Shown here in pieces: positions 1 through 7,046 of a stretch of DNA of 12,826 bases. The notes under the pieces are model-generated. The model searched no databases. It was not told the origin of the DNA and saw nothing but the letters and a program-made list of their open reading frames with translations. Source of the stretch: Candidatus Aminicenantota bacterium (GTDB lineage: Bacteria; Acidobacteriota; Aminicenantia; UBA2199); contig JAOZTV010000054.1 of the NCBI GenBank assembly GCA_029939015.1, forward strand, positions 1-12,826, given 5' to 3'. How positions within the stretch are numbered: position 1 is the first letter of the stretch; every line of letters begins with the position of its first letter. A program made the translations under genes and the position numbers.

Positions 1-1
1 G

Positions 2-175
2 GAGATAAATAAACATAATATTTTTTTTTCCTATAGTATCTGGGAAACAGAGGAATATCTGAATAAATACAGAGGTTCAGAGTTTTTTAAAGCCACTTGG
101 TCCAAAGCAAAAGAAATGTTTTCTGCCCCACCAGAAGCCTGGTCTTTTGATGCTCCACCAGGAACAATGGTTTAA
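2..175 (+). CDS. C-terminal fragment of a small ABM-like (antibiotic biosynthesis monooxygenase-type) protein
   Basis: An open frame enters from the left edge and ends at TAA 173-175, giving 57 residues. The visible part has the pattern F-F-x-Y-S-x-W-E-x-E-E-x-L-x-x-Y-R-x-S-E-F-F-K, followed by T-W-S-K-A-K-x-M-F and P-P-E-A-W-S. I recognise this as the C-terminal half of small dimeric alpha/beta-barrel proteins of the ABM/YgiN type, where the W-x-S-x-E-x-L-x-x-Y-R segment packs into the barrel. Members act as cofactor-free monooxygenases or have no known reaction, so no substrate is proposed. No catalytic residue can be checked because the N-terminal half is missing. It lies on the same strand as rocD, but the 186-base gap and a promoter in front of rocD suggest separate transcription. 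The family call rests on motif memory alone. Confidence 0.5.
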   Translation, partial: EINKHNIFFSYSIWETEEYLNKYRGSEFFKATWSKAKEMFSAPPEAWSFDAPPGTMV

Positions 176-195
176 AAAGTTTAAACAAAACTTTT
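175..195 (+). terminator. Weak AT-only hairpin after the ABM-like gene
   Basis: An 8-base inverted repeat (AAAAGTTT at 175-182, AAACTTTT at 188-195) encloses a 5-base loop and begins in the stop codon of the upstream gene. The stem has only one G-C pair and no long T run follows (GTTGTAATTC), so it is at best a weak terminator. A (TA)6 tract follows at 209-220. Confidence 0.25.
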
Positions 196-296
196 GTTGT
201 AATTCTTGTATATATATATAGGTAATCCAAAAATAATGGTTGCTCAGATGATATTATTAGATTTTACTTAAACTGTATAAATAATGCAATATACTA

Positions 297-324
297 TTGA
301 CGAGTCTGTTTAAATTGGTAAAAT
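297..324 (+). promoter_or_regulatory. Sigma70-like promoter of rocD
   Basis: TTGACG at 297-302 and TAAAAT at 319-324 are separated by 16 bases, close to the sigma70 consensus. Transcription would start near 331, leaving a leader of about 30 bases with the Shine-Dalgarno AGAGGTG at 351-357 before the ATG at 362. No operator or riboswitch structure is visible in this short leader. Confidence 0.55.
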
Positions 325-361
325 GTATTATTAATAAATTAAATAATAAAAGAGGTGAAAG

Positions 362-1567
362 ATGGGTAAATTAGGATCAGAACAATTAATGGAAATGGAA
401 CACAAATTTGGTGCACATAATTATCATCCTTTGGAAGTAGTTATTTCAAAGGCAGAAGGTATCTGGGTTGAAAATCCAGAAGGTAAAAAGTTTATTGATA
501 TGTTAAGTGCATATTCAGCTGTAAATCAGGGACATAGGCATCCAAAAATAATTCAAGCTTTAAAAGATCAGGCAGATGTGCTTACTCTTACGTCAAGAGC
601 GTTTTTTAATGACAAATGGCCTGTTTTTGCAAAAAAACTGTCAGAATTAACCAAGAAAGAAATGATATTGCCTATGAATACAGGAGCTGAGGCTGTTGAA
701 ACTGCAATTAAAACAATGAGAAAATGGGGATATTTAAAGAAGGGTGTTAAAAAAGATCAAGCAGAGATTATTGTATTCGATGAAAACTTTCATGGAAGAA
801 CTACAACTATTGTGTCTTTTTCTACAGACCCGGTTGCAAAAGATAATTATGGTCCGTTTACTCCTGGATTTAAAATTGTTGCATATAATGATTTAGATGC
901 TGTTAAAAATGCTATAAATGAAAATACTGTTGGTATTCTTGTTGAACCTATTCAGGGTGAAGCCGGGGTTGTTGTCCCTGATGATGGCTACTTAAAAGGA
1001 TTATCAAAATTGGCAAAAGATAATAATTTTTTATTGGCTGTTGATGAAGTTCAAACAGGATTTGCAAGAACCGGTAAAATGTTTGCATTTATGTATGAAG
1101 ACATTGATCCTGATATAATAATCATGGGTAAGGCACTTGGTGGTGGAGTTTTTCCTGTTAGTGCTGTTGCTGCAAACGAAGATGTACTCGGTGTATTTAA
1201 ACCGGGTTCTCATGGTTCGACTTTTGGAGGCAATCCTCTTGGTTGTGCTGTTGCAATTGCTGCAATTGATGTGCTTCTTGATGAGAATCTTGTTGAAAAA
1301 TCCAATGAACTCGGGAATTATTTTATGGAACAATTAAGAAATCTAAAATCTGATAAGATTAAACTTGTCAGAGGTAAGGGATTATTGATAGGTATAGTTT
1401 TAAATGAATCAGCTGGAAAAGCAAGGCAATATACAACAGCCTTAAAAGAAAAGGGGCTTCTATGTAAGGAAACACATGACTGGATTATCAGATTTGCCCC
1501 ACCTTTGGTAATTACAAAAAAAGATATTGACTATGCAATAGGAAAAATTAAAGAAGTACTTGGTTAA
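362..1567 (+). CDS. rocD: Ornithine aminotransferase (ornithine-oxo-acid transaminase)
   Basis: This is a cytosolic PLP enzyme that moves the delta-amino group of ornithine to 2-oxoglutarate, giving glutamate semialdehyde (P5C) and glutamate. It links arginine/ornithine breakdown with proline and glutamate. The 401-residue length matches bacterial RocD. Class III aminotransferase marks run in order: Y-S-A-V-N-Q-G-H near 51-58 (substrate pocket), N-T-G-A-E at 106-110 (PLP phosphate), F-H-G-R-T at 143-147, E-P-I-Q-G-E-A-G at 195-202, V-D-E-V-Q-T-G at 227-233 (Asp228 to the PLP ring nitrogen), G-K-A-L-G-G-G at 256-262 (Schiff-base Lys257), S-T-F-G-G-N-P at 286-292, and I-R-F-A-P-P at 375-381 with Arg377. 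ATG 362 has a good Shine-Dalgarno, AGAGGTG, 4-5 bases upstream. The gene is intact and appears monocistronic. Acetylornithine aminotransferase is the main alternative, but the N-terminal Y-H-P-L-E and Y-S-A-V-N-Q-G-H segments favour RocD. Confidence 0.93.
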   Translation: MGKLGSEQLMEMEHKFGAHNYHPLEVVISKAEGIWVENPEGKKFIDMLSAYSAVNQGHRHPKIIQALKDQADVLTLTSRAFFNDKWPVFAKKLSELTKKEMILPMNTGAEAVETAIKTMRKWGYLKKGVKKDQAEIIVFDENFHGRTTTIVSFSTDPVAKDNYGPFTPGFKIVAYNDLDAVKNAINENTVGILVEPIQGEAGVVVPDDGYLKGLSKLAKDNNFLLAVDEVQTGFARTGKMFAFMYEDIDPDIIIMGKALGGGVFPVSAVAANEDVLGVFKPGSHGSTFGGNPLGCAVAIAAIDVLLDENLVEKSNELGNYFMEQLRNLKSDKIKLVRGKGLLIGIVLNESAGKARQYTTALKEKGLLCKETHDWIIRFAPPLVITKKDIDYAIGKIKEVLG

Positions 1568-1592
1568 TTATGAGTTTTTAATTTTTAATTAT

Positions 1593-1607
1593 TAGTTTTA
1601 AAAACTA
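1593..1607. repeat. Perfect AT-rich palindrome in the rocD-pseG gap
   Basis: TAGTTTT (1593-1599) and AAAACTA (1601-1607) form a perfect 7-base inverted repeat around a single A. It sits 26 bases after the rocD stop and 16 bases before the ATG of the next gene. It could be a protein-binding palindrome or a weak terminator, though no T run follows. No clear Shine-Dalgarno or promoter is seen in this gap (1568-1623). Confidence 0.3.
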
Positions 1608-1623
1608 GAAACTACAAACGAAA

Positions 1624-2594
1624 ATGATATTATTCAGGACGCAGGTTTCAGAGGAGATTGGTTTTGGGCATATAAAAAGATCTGCTTATCTTGCGTCCTT
1701 GATTAAAAAAAAAATGATATAGTCTTTATATTAAAAAAAAACAAAATTGCCGTTAATTTTATTAAGGATAGTGGTTTTAATTATATTTTAACCGCAGACT
1801 TAAAAACTCTTGACTGGGGCTTGGTAACTGGAATTGTTTTTGATATAAGGACTATAGAACAATACGATGAGGATATCTTAAAAATTTCAAAAGAAAGAAA
1901 AATAAAAACAGCACAGATAACTGACTTGGGGCAAAGTCAACTTGATACAGATATTACAATTGATGGTTCGATAGATAGACTTGAAAATATAAAAAATATA
2001 GATAATAGTTTAATTGGAGTTTCATACTCAATTCTACATCATAAATTTATCCATTTTAATAAGGTTAAAAAAAAATATAGGAAAAGTGTAAAAAATATAC
2101 TAGTTTCTCTTGGTGGTGGAGTACAATATAGGCAATTAAGAGATTTAGTTGATTTTTTATATCGATATAATTATAATTTAAAATTAACTGGTGGGTTTTA
2201 TCTTAAAAAATCAGCCAGAAAAATCTTAAAAAGGATATATCCAAAAATTAAATTTGTAGGTAATGTAGAGTCGCTAGCAAGACCCTTATATGAGGCTGAT
2301 ATTGCAATTATTACTGCAGGCACTACATCTTATGAAGCAGCATCTGTAGGAACACCAGCTCTATATTTTTACTATAATAAAGAACAGGAATATATTGCAG
2401 ATGCTTTAGAAAGTAAAGGTCTTGGATTGAAAATTTCAAGTATTAAAGAGATTGATAAAGAAAAATTAAAAACTTATTTAGATATACCCTTAAAAGAAAG
2501 AACTGCTATGGGGGAAAAAGGTAGGCAACTCAACGATGGAAGAGGCGTTTATAAAATCATTGATGTTTTTAGAAAAATGGGACTTATAAAATAA
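1624..2594 (+). CDS. PseG-like nucleotide-sugar hydrolase/glycosyltransferase, interrupted by a -1 frameshift at an A10 run
   Basis: As read, ATG 1624 gives only 32 codons before TAG 1720-1722. In the -1 frame an open frame runs from 1707 to the TAA at 2592-2594. Joining the two at the A10 run 1705-1714 gives one continuous protein of about 323 residues. Its N-terminus M-I-L-F-R-T-Q and I-G-F-G-H-I-K-R (residues 12-19) match PseG, the hydrolase that removes UDP from UDP-2,4-diacetamido-2,4,6-trideoxyaltrose in pseudaminic acid synthesis; His16 would be the catalytic His. The GT-B C-terminal half contains V-S-L-G-G-G, V-G-N-V and the nucleotide-binding segment T-A-G-T-T-S-Y-E-A-A-S-V-G-T-P. 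The first canonical start in the downstream frame is TTG 1821, but starting there would drop the catalytic half of the N-terminal domain. The stop overlaps the next ATG (TAATG). The exact sugar is unknown; an SpsG-like role is the alternative. The frame break could be an assembly error, phase variation or a slippage-rescued gene. Confidence 0.72.
1705..1714 (+). other. A10 homopolymer at the PseG-like frameshift point
   Basis: Ten A's follow ATT (Ile27). In the ATG frame the codons are AAA-AAA-AAA-ATG-ATA-TAG, a stop. With one more A the reading becomes Lys-Lys-Lys-Asn-Asp-Ile-Val-Phe and continues to 2594. The run contains the slippery heptamer A-AAA-AAA. A second run of nine A's lies at 1733-1741 in the same gene. 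Confidence 0.85.
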
Positions 2595-3577
2595 TGAGTT
2601 TTTCAGTCATAATAACAGCTGCCTCAAGACGAGTTGCATTGATAAAGAGTTTTAAAGAAGTATTGAAAAATACTGGAGGAAATGTTATTGCTGTGGATTA
2701 CGATATGTGTTCTTCAGCATTATATTTTGCAGATAAATATTTTGAAGTACCTCTTGTAAATGATGCAAATTATACAGATAAGATTTTGGATATTGCAAAA
2801 AAAGAAAATGTTAAATTGATAATTCCAACTATAGATCAGGAATTATTATTGTGGTCAAAAATTAAAGAAAAGTTCGAGAAAGAAGATGTTTCTGTCTCAA
2901 TTTCCATACCTGAAACTATTAATATCTGTAGTGATAAGATAACAACTTATAATTTTTTCAAAAAAAACCTGCTTCCTTTTCCTAAATCATTTATTATTAA
3001 CGATCTTCCTGAAAAAATTAAATACCCACTTTTTATTAAACCGAGAAAAGGAAGAGGTAGTGTTGATTCCCTCAAGATTAATAATAAAACAGAACTGGAC
3101 TTCTATATAAATAAAGTTAAAGATCCGATGATTTCAGAATTTTTAGACGGAGATGAGTTTACAACAGATGCCTTTTTTTCAAAGAAAGGTGAATTATTAA
3201 GATGTGTTCACAGGTACAGGCTTGTAGTTCGTGCTGGAGTTTCTGATAGAGGTAAAACATTTAAAAACAAACAACTTACTGAATATATATCTAAAATAAG
3301 CCATCTTCTAAAATTAGAAGGTGCAGTCAATATTCAGGGAAAGATAAAAGATCAAAAAATAAGCTTTTTTGAAATAAATCCGAGATTTTCAGGTGGAATT
3401 CAACTAACTATAGCATCAGGAGTAAGTTTTGCAGAACTTCTTATTGATGAATTAAATGGTAAAAACATAAAACCCGATTTATTTAACTATGAAGACAACC
3501 TTTTAATGACAAGCTATGAAGACAGTCTATTTATAGATGGAAATGGAAATATAAAAAAAAACATTGATAATCGTTGA
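2594..3577 (+). CDS. ATP-grasp domain ligase (carbamoyl-phosphate-synthase-like), glycan-cluster type
   Basis: A 327-residue protein of the ATP-grasp superfamily, which joins a carboxylate to an amine or other nucleophile through an acyl-phosphate. The N-terminal pre-grasp domain is Rossmann-like (I-I-T-A-A-S-R-R-V at 6-14; A-V-D near 33-35). Next come I-C-S-D-K at 111-115 and the ATP-binding strand F-I-K-P-R-K-G-R-G-S at 147-156 with Lys149, then S-E-F-L-D-G-D-E-F-T-T-D at 181-192. The metal-binding F-F-E-I-N-P-R-F-S-G-G at 258-268 has Glu260, Asn262 and Arg264 in place. The substrate is not recognisable. Its ATG shares one base with the stop of the PseG-like gene, and no clear Shine-Dalgarno is seen, which suggests translation by coupling to that gene. 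Such ATP-grasp proteins often sit in polysaccharide or flagellar glycosylation loci, so it may modify or join a carboxylated sugar precursor; that role is inference. Confidence 0.78.
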   Translation: MSFSVIITAASRRVALIKSFKEVLKNTGGNVIAVDYDMCSSALYFADKYFEVPLVNDANYTDKILDIAKKENVKLIIPTIDQELLLWSKIKEKFEKEDVSVSISIPETINICSDKITTYNFFKKNLLPFPKSFIINDLPEKIKYPLFIKPRKGRGSVDSLKINNKTELDFYINKVKDPMISEFLDGDEFTTDAFFSKKGELLRCVHRYRLVVRAGVSDRGKTFKNKQLTEYISKISHLLKLEGAVNIQGKIKDQKISFFEINPRFSGGIQLTIASGVSFAELLIDELNGKNIKPDLFNYEDNLLMTSYEDSLFIDGNGNIKKNIDNR

Positions 3578-3602
3578 CTTTTTTTTTTATTAATTCTATA
3601 TT
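3574..3602 (+). promoter_or_regulatory. Sigma70-like promoter of the chemotaxis operon, with poly-T spacer
   Basis: TTGACT at 3574-3579 overlaps the TGA stop of the ATP-grasp gene. It is followed by a 17-base spacer starting with nine T's and then TATATT at 3597-3602. An alternative -10, TATACT, lies at 3603-3608. No flagellar sigma28 pattern is seen. Confidence 0.5.
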
Positions 3603-3633
3603 TATACTGTAATGATATTTTATGAAAATATTC

Positions 3634-3639
3634 GGAGGT
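3634..3639 (+). promoter_or_regulatory. Shine-Dalgarno GGAGGT fixing the STAS start at 3649
   Basis: GGAGGT lies 9 bases before ATG 3649. The in-frame ATG at 3622 lies upstream of it and has no Shine-Dalgarno of its own. The in-frame GTG at 3643 is only 3 bases away, too close. The site therefore supports 3649 as the real start. Confidence 0.7.
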
Positions 3640-3648
3640 TATGTGTCC

Positions 3649-4002
3649 ATGGATAACTTAGAGATAACAAAAGATGGAAAGGGTGGGATTTTGACTTTTT
3701 CCGGAAAAATACTTAAAGAAAATATAAGAGACATAAAAGATCTGCTGATTGATGCAATAGATGATGCAGAAAGTATAGTCATAGAATTTCATGATTTTAA
3801 AAAAACAGATATGTTTTTTGTTCAACTATTGTGTTCTGTACATAAATATGCTCTTTTAAAAAAAAAGAAAATCGAAATACTAAAACCACTTCCGGAGTCA
3901 TTGAAAACAATATTGGAAGATTTTGGTTTTTTCAGGGACAAAGGTTGTATTAAAGAAGTTGAAGAAAATTGTTTCTGGTTAAAAGAGGTGACTAATGTCT
4001 GA
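3649..4002 (+). CDS. STAS-domain protein leading the chemotaxis operon
   Basis: A 117-residue single STAS domain, the fold of anti-sigma-factor antagonists such as SpoIIAA. It shows the first strand G-I-L-T-F-S-G, helix I-K-D-L-L-I-D-A-I, strand S-I-V-I-E-F and helix F-V-Q-L-L-C-S-V-H-K-Y-A. Where SpoIIAA carries the phosphorylated Ser in D-S-S-G, this protein has T53-D-M-F-F. The usual Ser/Thr is absent, so switching by a serine kinase of the SpoIIAB type is unlikely. The segment x-Q-L-L-C-S-x-H resembles the subgroup I know from STAS genes next to cheA in deltaproteobacteria. It overlaps cheA by 8 bases and is co-transcribed with it, so it most likely acts as a protein-interaction partner in the chemosensory pathway, possibly in the array or output. 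The in-frame ATG at 3622 would add nine residues but lacks a Shine-Dalgarno. Confidence 0.75.
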   Translation: MDNLEITKDGKGGILTFSGKILKENIRDIKDLLIDAIDDAESIVIEFHDFKKTDMFFVQLLCSVHKYALLKKKKIEILKPLPESLKTILEDFGFFRDKGCIKEVEENCFWLKEVTNV

Positions 4003-6172
4003 CGAAATGGAAGAATTTGGAGAGATATTTAAAGAGGAAACTTATGAACTATTAGTTGAGTTAGAAAATTCATTAATGGATTTGGAAGGTGAACCTGAAA
4101 ATAAGGATTTGATAGGTAGTATATTTCGGGCCTTGCATACGATAAAAGGTTCTGGCGCAATGTTTGGATTTGAGACTGTATCAGCATTTGCACATGAGGT
4201 TGAAAATGTATTTGATCTTGTTAGAGAGGGTACGCTAAAGGTCACAAAAGAGTTGATTGGATATACTTTACAGGCAAAAGATTTTATTCGTGACATTGTG
4301 GAATCAACGGAATTAACTGCTGATCAGGAAAGCACAAAAAATAATATTTTGTCTGATTTAAAAAACTATAGTGAAAGCAATACTGGCTCTCAGGAATCTG
4401 CAGAAGATACTCAGGAAGACCATGAAAAACCAGTAGCTGAACCGGAAAAAATAAAGGAAGATATTGTAAATGAAGATGTTAAAAACGAAGAAATAGACAC
4501 TACATTCAGGATAAGATTTAAACCATCAGAAAAGATACTTCAGGGCGGTACTGATCCTGCTGAATTAATATCAGAGTTAAGAGGGCTCGGAAAAAGCAGT
4601 ATTGTTTCTCATGTAAATGGAATCCCAAATTTAGATACTTTACAGGCTGATCACTGTTATATATATTGGGATATTCTCCTTACTACCGAGCATAATATTG
4701 ATACAATTAAAGATATATTTATTTTTCTTGATGAAGACTCTGACTTTCAAATAGATATAATAGATGATGGCGAAGCTGACGACGGTGACTATAAAAAACT
4801 AGGGCATATACTTGTAGAGAAAGGAGATCTTTCTATAGATGAAATGCAAAATATGGTTTCAAAACAACCAAGGTTTGGAGAGCTTCTTGTAGAGCAAGGA
4901 CTTGCTGAACCTGAAAAGATCGACTCTGCCTTATTGGAACAAAAACATATTAGAGAGGTAAGGAAGGAAAGGAAGGAAAAGACAGATAAAACTGTTGCTG
5001 CATCGCTTAGAGTGTCATCTGTTAAGGTTGATAAGCTTGTAGATCTTGTTGGTGAGTTGGTTACGGCTCAAGCAAGATTAGCTCAGATAAGTAACGGTAT
5101 AGATGACACTGAATTAATAGGTCTATCAGAGGATATTGAAAGATTGATATGGGAATTAAGAGATAATACTATGGAAATGAGAATGTTGCCCTTTGGCTCT
5201 ACATTCGGAAGATTTAAACGCTTAGTAAGAGATCTTTCAGGCAATCTCAATAAAGAGATAGAATTGGTAACTGTTGGTGGAGAAACTGAGTTGGATAAGA
5301 CGGTTATAGAAAAGCTTGGGGATCCATTGACACATATAATAAGGAATTGTATTGATCACGGTATTGAAGAACCTGATGAGAGAGTTAAGAAAGGTAAAAA
5401 TAGACTTGGAACGATACATTTATCTGCATATCATTCCGGTGCAAATGTAATTATTCAAATTAAAGATGATGGAGCCGGCTTAAATATTGAAAAAATTGAG
5501 AAAAAAGCAATAAGCAAAGGTATTGCTCCAACAGACAGGAAAATGTCGGATAAAGAGATAAGTTCTCTAATATTTGAACCTGGCTTTTCAACAGCACAGG
5601 AAGTAACTGATGTCTCTGGTAGGGGTGTTGGTATGGATGTTGTAAAAAAAAACATTGATCTTTTACGTGGCTTAATAGATGTTGATAGCAAGCAGGGTGA
5701 GGGAACGACAATTAAACTTAAAATACCACTTACTCTTGCAATAATTGATGGTCTTCTTATAGCAATTGGCAAAGAAAGATTTGTATTGCCCTTATCGACT
5801 GTTGAAGAGTGTATTGAAATAAAGCATAATGAAATTGCAAATGCAAATGGAAGACATTTTGTTAAGCGAAGAGGAGAACTAATTCCCTATATTAACTTAA
5901 GAGATATATTTAATCTGGTTGATGATATTCCTGAACTTGAACAGGTTGTAATAACTAATATTGATGGAGAGAGGATTGGTTTTGTTGTTGATACTGTAAT
6001 TGGTGGTCATCAGACAGTCATAAAATCATTAGGCTCGATATATAAGAATATTGAGGGTATATCAGGTGCAACTATACTTGGAGATGGTTCGATTGCACTT
6101 ATTCTTGATATTCTAAAAATTATTATAAATGCTGAATTAGATAAATTAAAAGAAGCAGGGAAGGTTGGTTAA
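3995..6172 (+). CDS. cheA: Chemotaxis histidine kinase CheA
   Basis: A 725-residue cytoplasmic CheA that autophosphorylates in response to receptors and passes phosphate to CheY and CheB. Domains in order: HPt/P1 (about 5-110) with A-L-H-T-I-K-G-S-G and phospho-His48; an acidic linker 125-168; a P2-like region at about 170-258 (F-R-I-R-F-K-P-S-E-K-I-L); two short tandem L-G-x-L-L-V-E-x-G repeats at 269-315; P3 dimerisation helices about 335-395 (V-D-L-V-G-E-L-V-T-A-Q); P4 ATPase with N-box H447-I-I-R-N-C-I-D-H-G, G1 D491-D-G-A-G, F-box F-E-P-G-F-S-T at 527-533 and G2 G-R-G-V-G-M at 542-547; and a P5 CheW-like domain about 582-715. All catalytic boxes are intact. Its ATG overlaps the STAS stop, with Shine-Dalgarno AGAGGT at 3984-3989. 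No receiver domain is fused. The lack of cheW nearby means the adaptor must be encoded elsewhere. Confidence 0.96.
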   Translation: MSDEMEEFGEIFKEETYELLVELENSLMDLEGEPENKDLIGSIFRALHTIKGSGAMFGFETVSAFAHEVENVFDLVREGTLKVTKELIGYTLQAKDFIRDIVESTELTADQESTKNNILSDLKNYSESNTGSQESAEDTQEDHEKPVAEPEKIKEDIVNEDVKNEEIDTTFRIRFKPSEKILQGGTDPAELISELRGLGKSSIVSHVNGIPNLDTLQADHCYIYWDILLTTEHNIDTIKDIFIFLDEDSDFQIDIIDDGEADDGDYKKLGHILVEKGDLSIDEMQNMVSKQPRFGELLVEQGLAEPEKIDSALLEQKHIREVRKERKEKTDKTVAASLRVSSVKVDKLVDLVGELVTAQARLAQISNGIDDTELIGLSEDIERLIWELRDNTMEMRMLPFGSTFGRFKRLVRDLSGNLNKEIELVTVGGETELDKTVIEKLGDPLTHIIRNCIDHGIEEPDERVKKGKNRLGTIHLSAYHSGANVIIQIKDDGAGLNIEKIEKKAISKGIAPTDRKMSDKEISSLIFEPGFSTAQEVTDVSGRGVGMDVVKKNIDLLRGLIDVDSKQGEGTTIKLKIPLTLAIIDGLLIAIGKERFVLPLSTVEECIEIKHNEIANANGRHFVKRRGELIPYINLRDIFNLVDDIPELEQVVITNIDGERIGFVVDTVIGGHQTVIKSLGSIYKNIEGISGATILGDGSIALILDILKIIINAELDKLKEAGKVG

Positions 6173-7045
6173 ATGGTTAATCTAACAGATGCGAATACAA
6201 TTTATAAGGCAAAATTAAACGATAAAGATTTTTTTAGATTACAAAAAATCATTGAAGGCGAATATGGTATTAAGATGCCTATATCCAAGAAGGATATGCT
6301 TGAGGCACGATTAAGAAAAAGACTAAAAACATTATCTTTACCAAATTTTGCCCGATACTGTGATTATTTGTTTTCTGAAGCTGGCATGAAGGACGAATTA
6401 ATTCACATGCTGGATATGGTTACCACAAATAAAACTGATTTTTTTAGAGAGTCTGAACATTTCGATTTTTTGGTTAAATCTGTTTTACCGGGAATGATAA
6501 CCGGTGAAGGAATTGGGGTAAACAAAAAACTAATGATCTGGAGTGCAGGCTGTTCAACAGGAGAAGAACCATATACTATTGCAATGGTTTTAAATGAATT
6601 TAGAGAAAGGGTGCCAGGTCTCAAATTTCAATATCTTATCTTAGCTACTGATTTATCTTCAAGAGTTCTGGATTCTGCAAAACGGGCTGTTTATCATGAA
6701 AATAAAATACTTCCAGTTCCAGAAAATGCAAAAAAAAAATATATTTTAAAAAGTAAAGATCCTTTAAAAAAGTTAGTCAGAATTATACCTGAACTAAGAT
6801 CATTGATAAAATTCAGACGGTTAAATTTTCTAGATAGTAATTATGGTATGAGAGAGCCTATAGATATAGTGTTTTTCAGAAACGTTCAGATCTATTTTGA
6901 AAAAGACACTCAGCGCTCTATACTTTTAAAAATATATAATTCAATGAAAGACGGTGGTTATTTGTTTATTGGACATTCTGAGACATTAAATGGTTTGGAC
7001 CTACCTTTTGAACAAATTATACCAACTGTTTATAGGAAAGTGTAA
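6173..7045 (+). CDS. cheR: CheR protein-glutamate methyltransferase
   Basis: A 290-residue enzyme that methylates receptor glutamates using S-adenosylmethionine, setting adaptation in the chemosensory pathway. The N-terminal helical CheR_N region covers about 15-85. T-T-N-K-T-D-F-F-R-E at 84-93 carries the conserved N/T-F-F-R element. The SAM-binding W-S-A-G-C-S-T-G-E-E-P-Y lies at 123-134, followed by A-T-D-L-S at 158-162. F-F-R-N-V-Q-I-Y-F at 234-242 is the usual C-R-N-V-L-I-Y-F motif with Phe for Cys and Gln for Leu. G-H-S-E-T-L at 267-272 closes the family pattern. No C-terminal TPR or pentapeptide-binding extension is present. The ATG directly follows the cheA stop (TAAATG), implying coupled translation. 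The gene contains an in-frame A10 run at 6730-6739 without a frame break. Confidence 0.95.
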   Translation: MVNLTDANTIYKAKLNDKDFFRLQKIIEGEYGIKMPISKKDMLEARLRKRLKTLSLPNFARYCDYLFSEAGMKDELIHMLDMVTTNKTDFFRESEHFDFLVKSVLPGMITGEGIGVNKKLMIWSAGCSTGEEPYTIAMVLNEFRERVPGLKFQYLILATDLSSRVLDSAKRAVYHENKILPVPENAKKKYILKSKDPLKKLVRIIPELRSLIKFRRLNFLDSNYGMREPIDIVFFRNVQIYFEKDTQRSILLKIYNSMKDGGYLFIGHSETLNGLDLPFEQIIPTVYRKV

Positions 7046-7046
7046 A

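Noticed and set aside
209..220. (TA)6 tract as a variable repeat or origin element
   Set aside because: Too short, and no DnaA boxes or other iterons nearby; expected by chance in DNA this AT-rich.
1031..1337. Open frames in other frames of rocD
   Set aside because: They overlap the PLP-binding core of an intact aminotransferase and show no family motif.
3622..3648. Longer STAS protein starting at ATG 3622
   Set aside because: No Shine-Dalgarno precedes it, and GGAGGT at 3634-3639 is placed for ATG 3649.
5455..5772. Open frames on the - strand inside cheA
   Set aside because: They lie opposite the conserved ATPase motifs of CheA and have no recognisable product; they arise from AT-rich codon use.
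6990..7046. Longer cheB starting at ATG 6990
   Set aside because: It would overlap the cheR 3' end by 56 bases and add residues not found in receiver domains. ATG 7047 gives the normal start right after the cheR stop.
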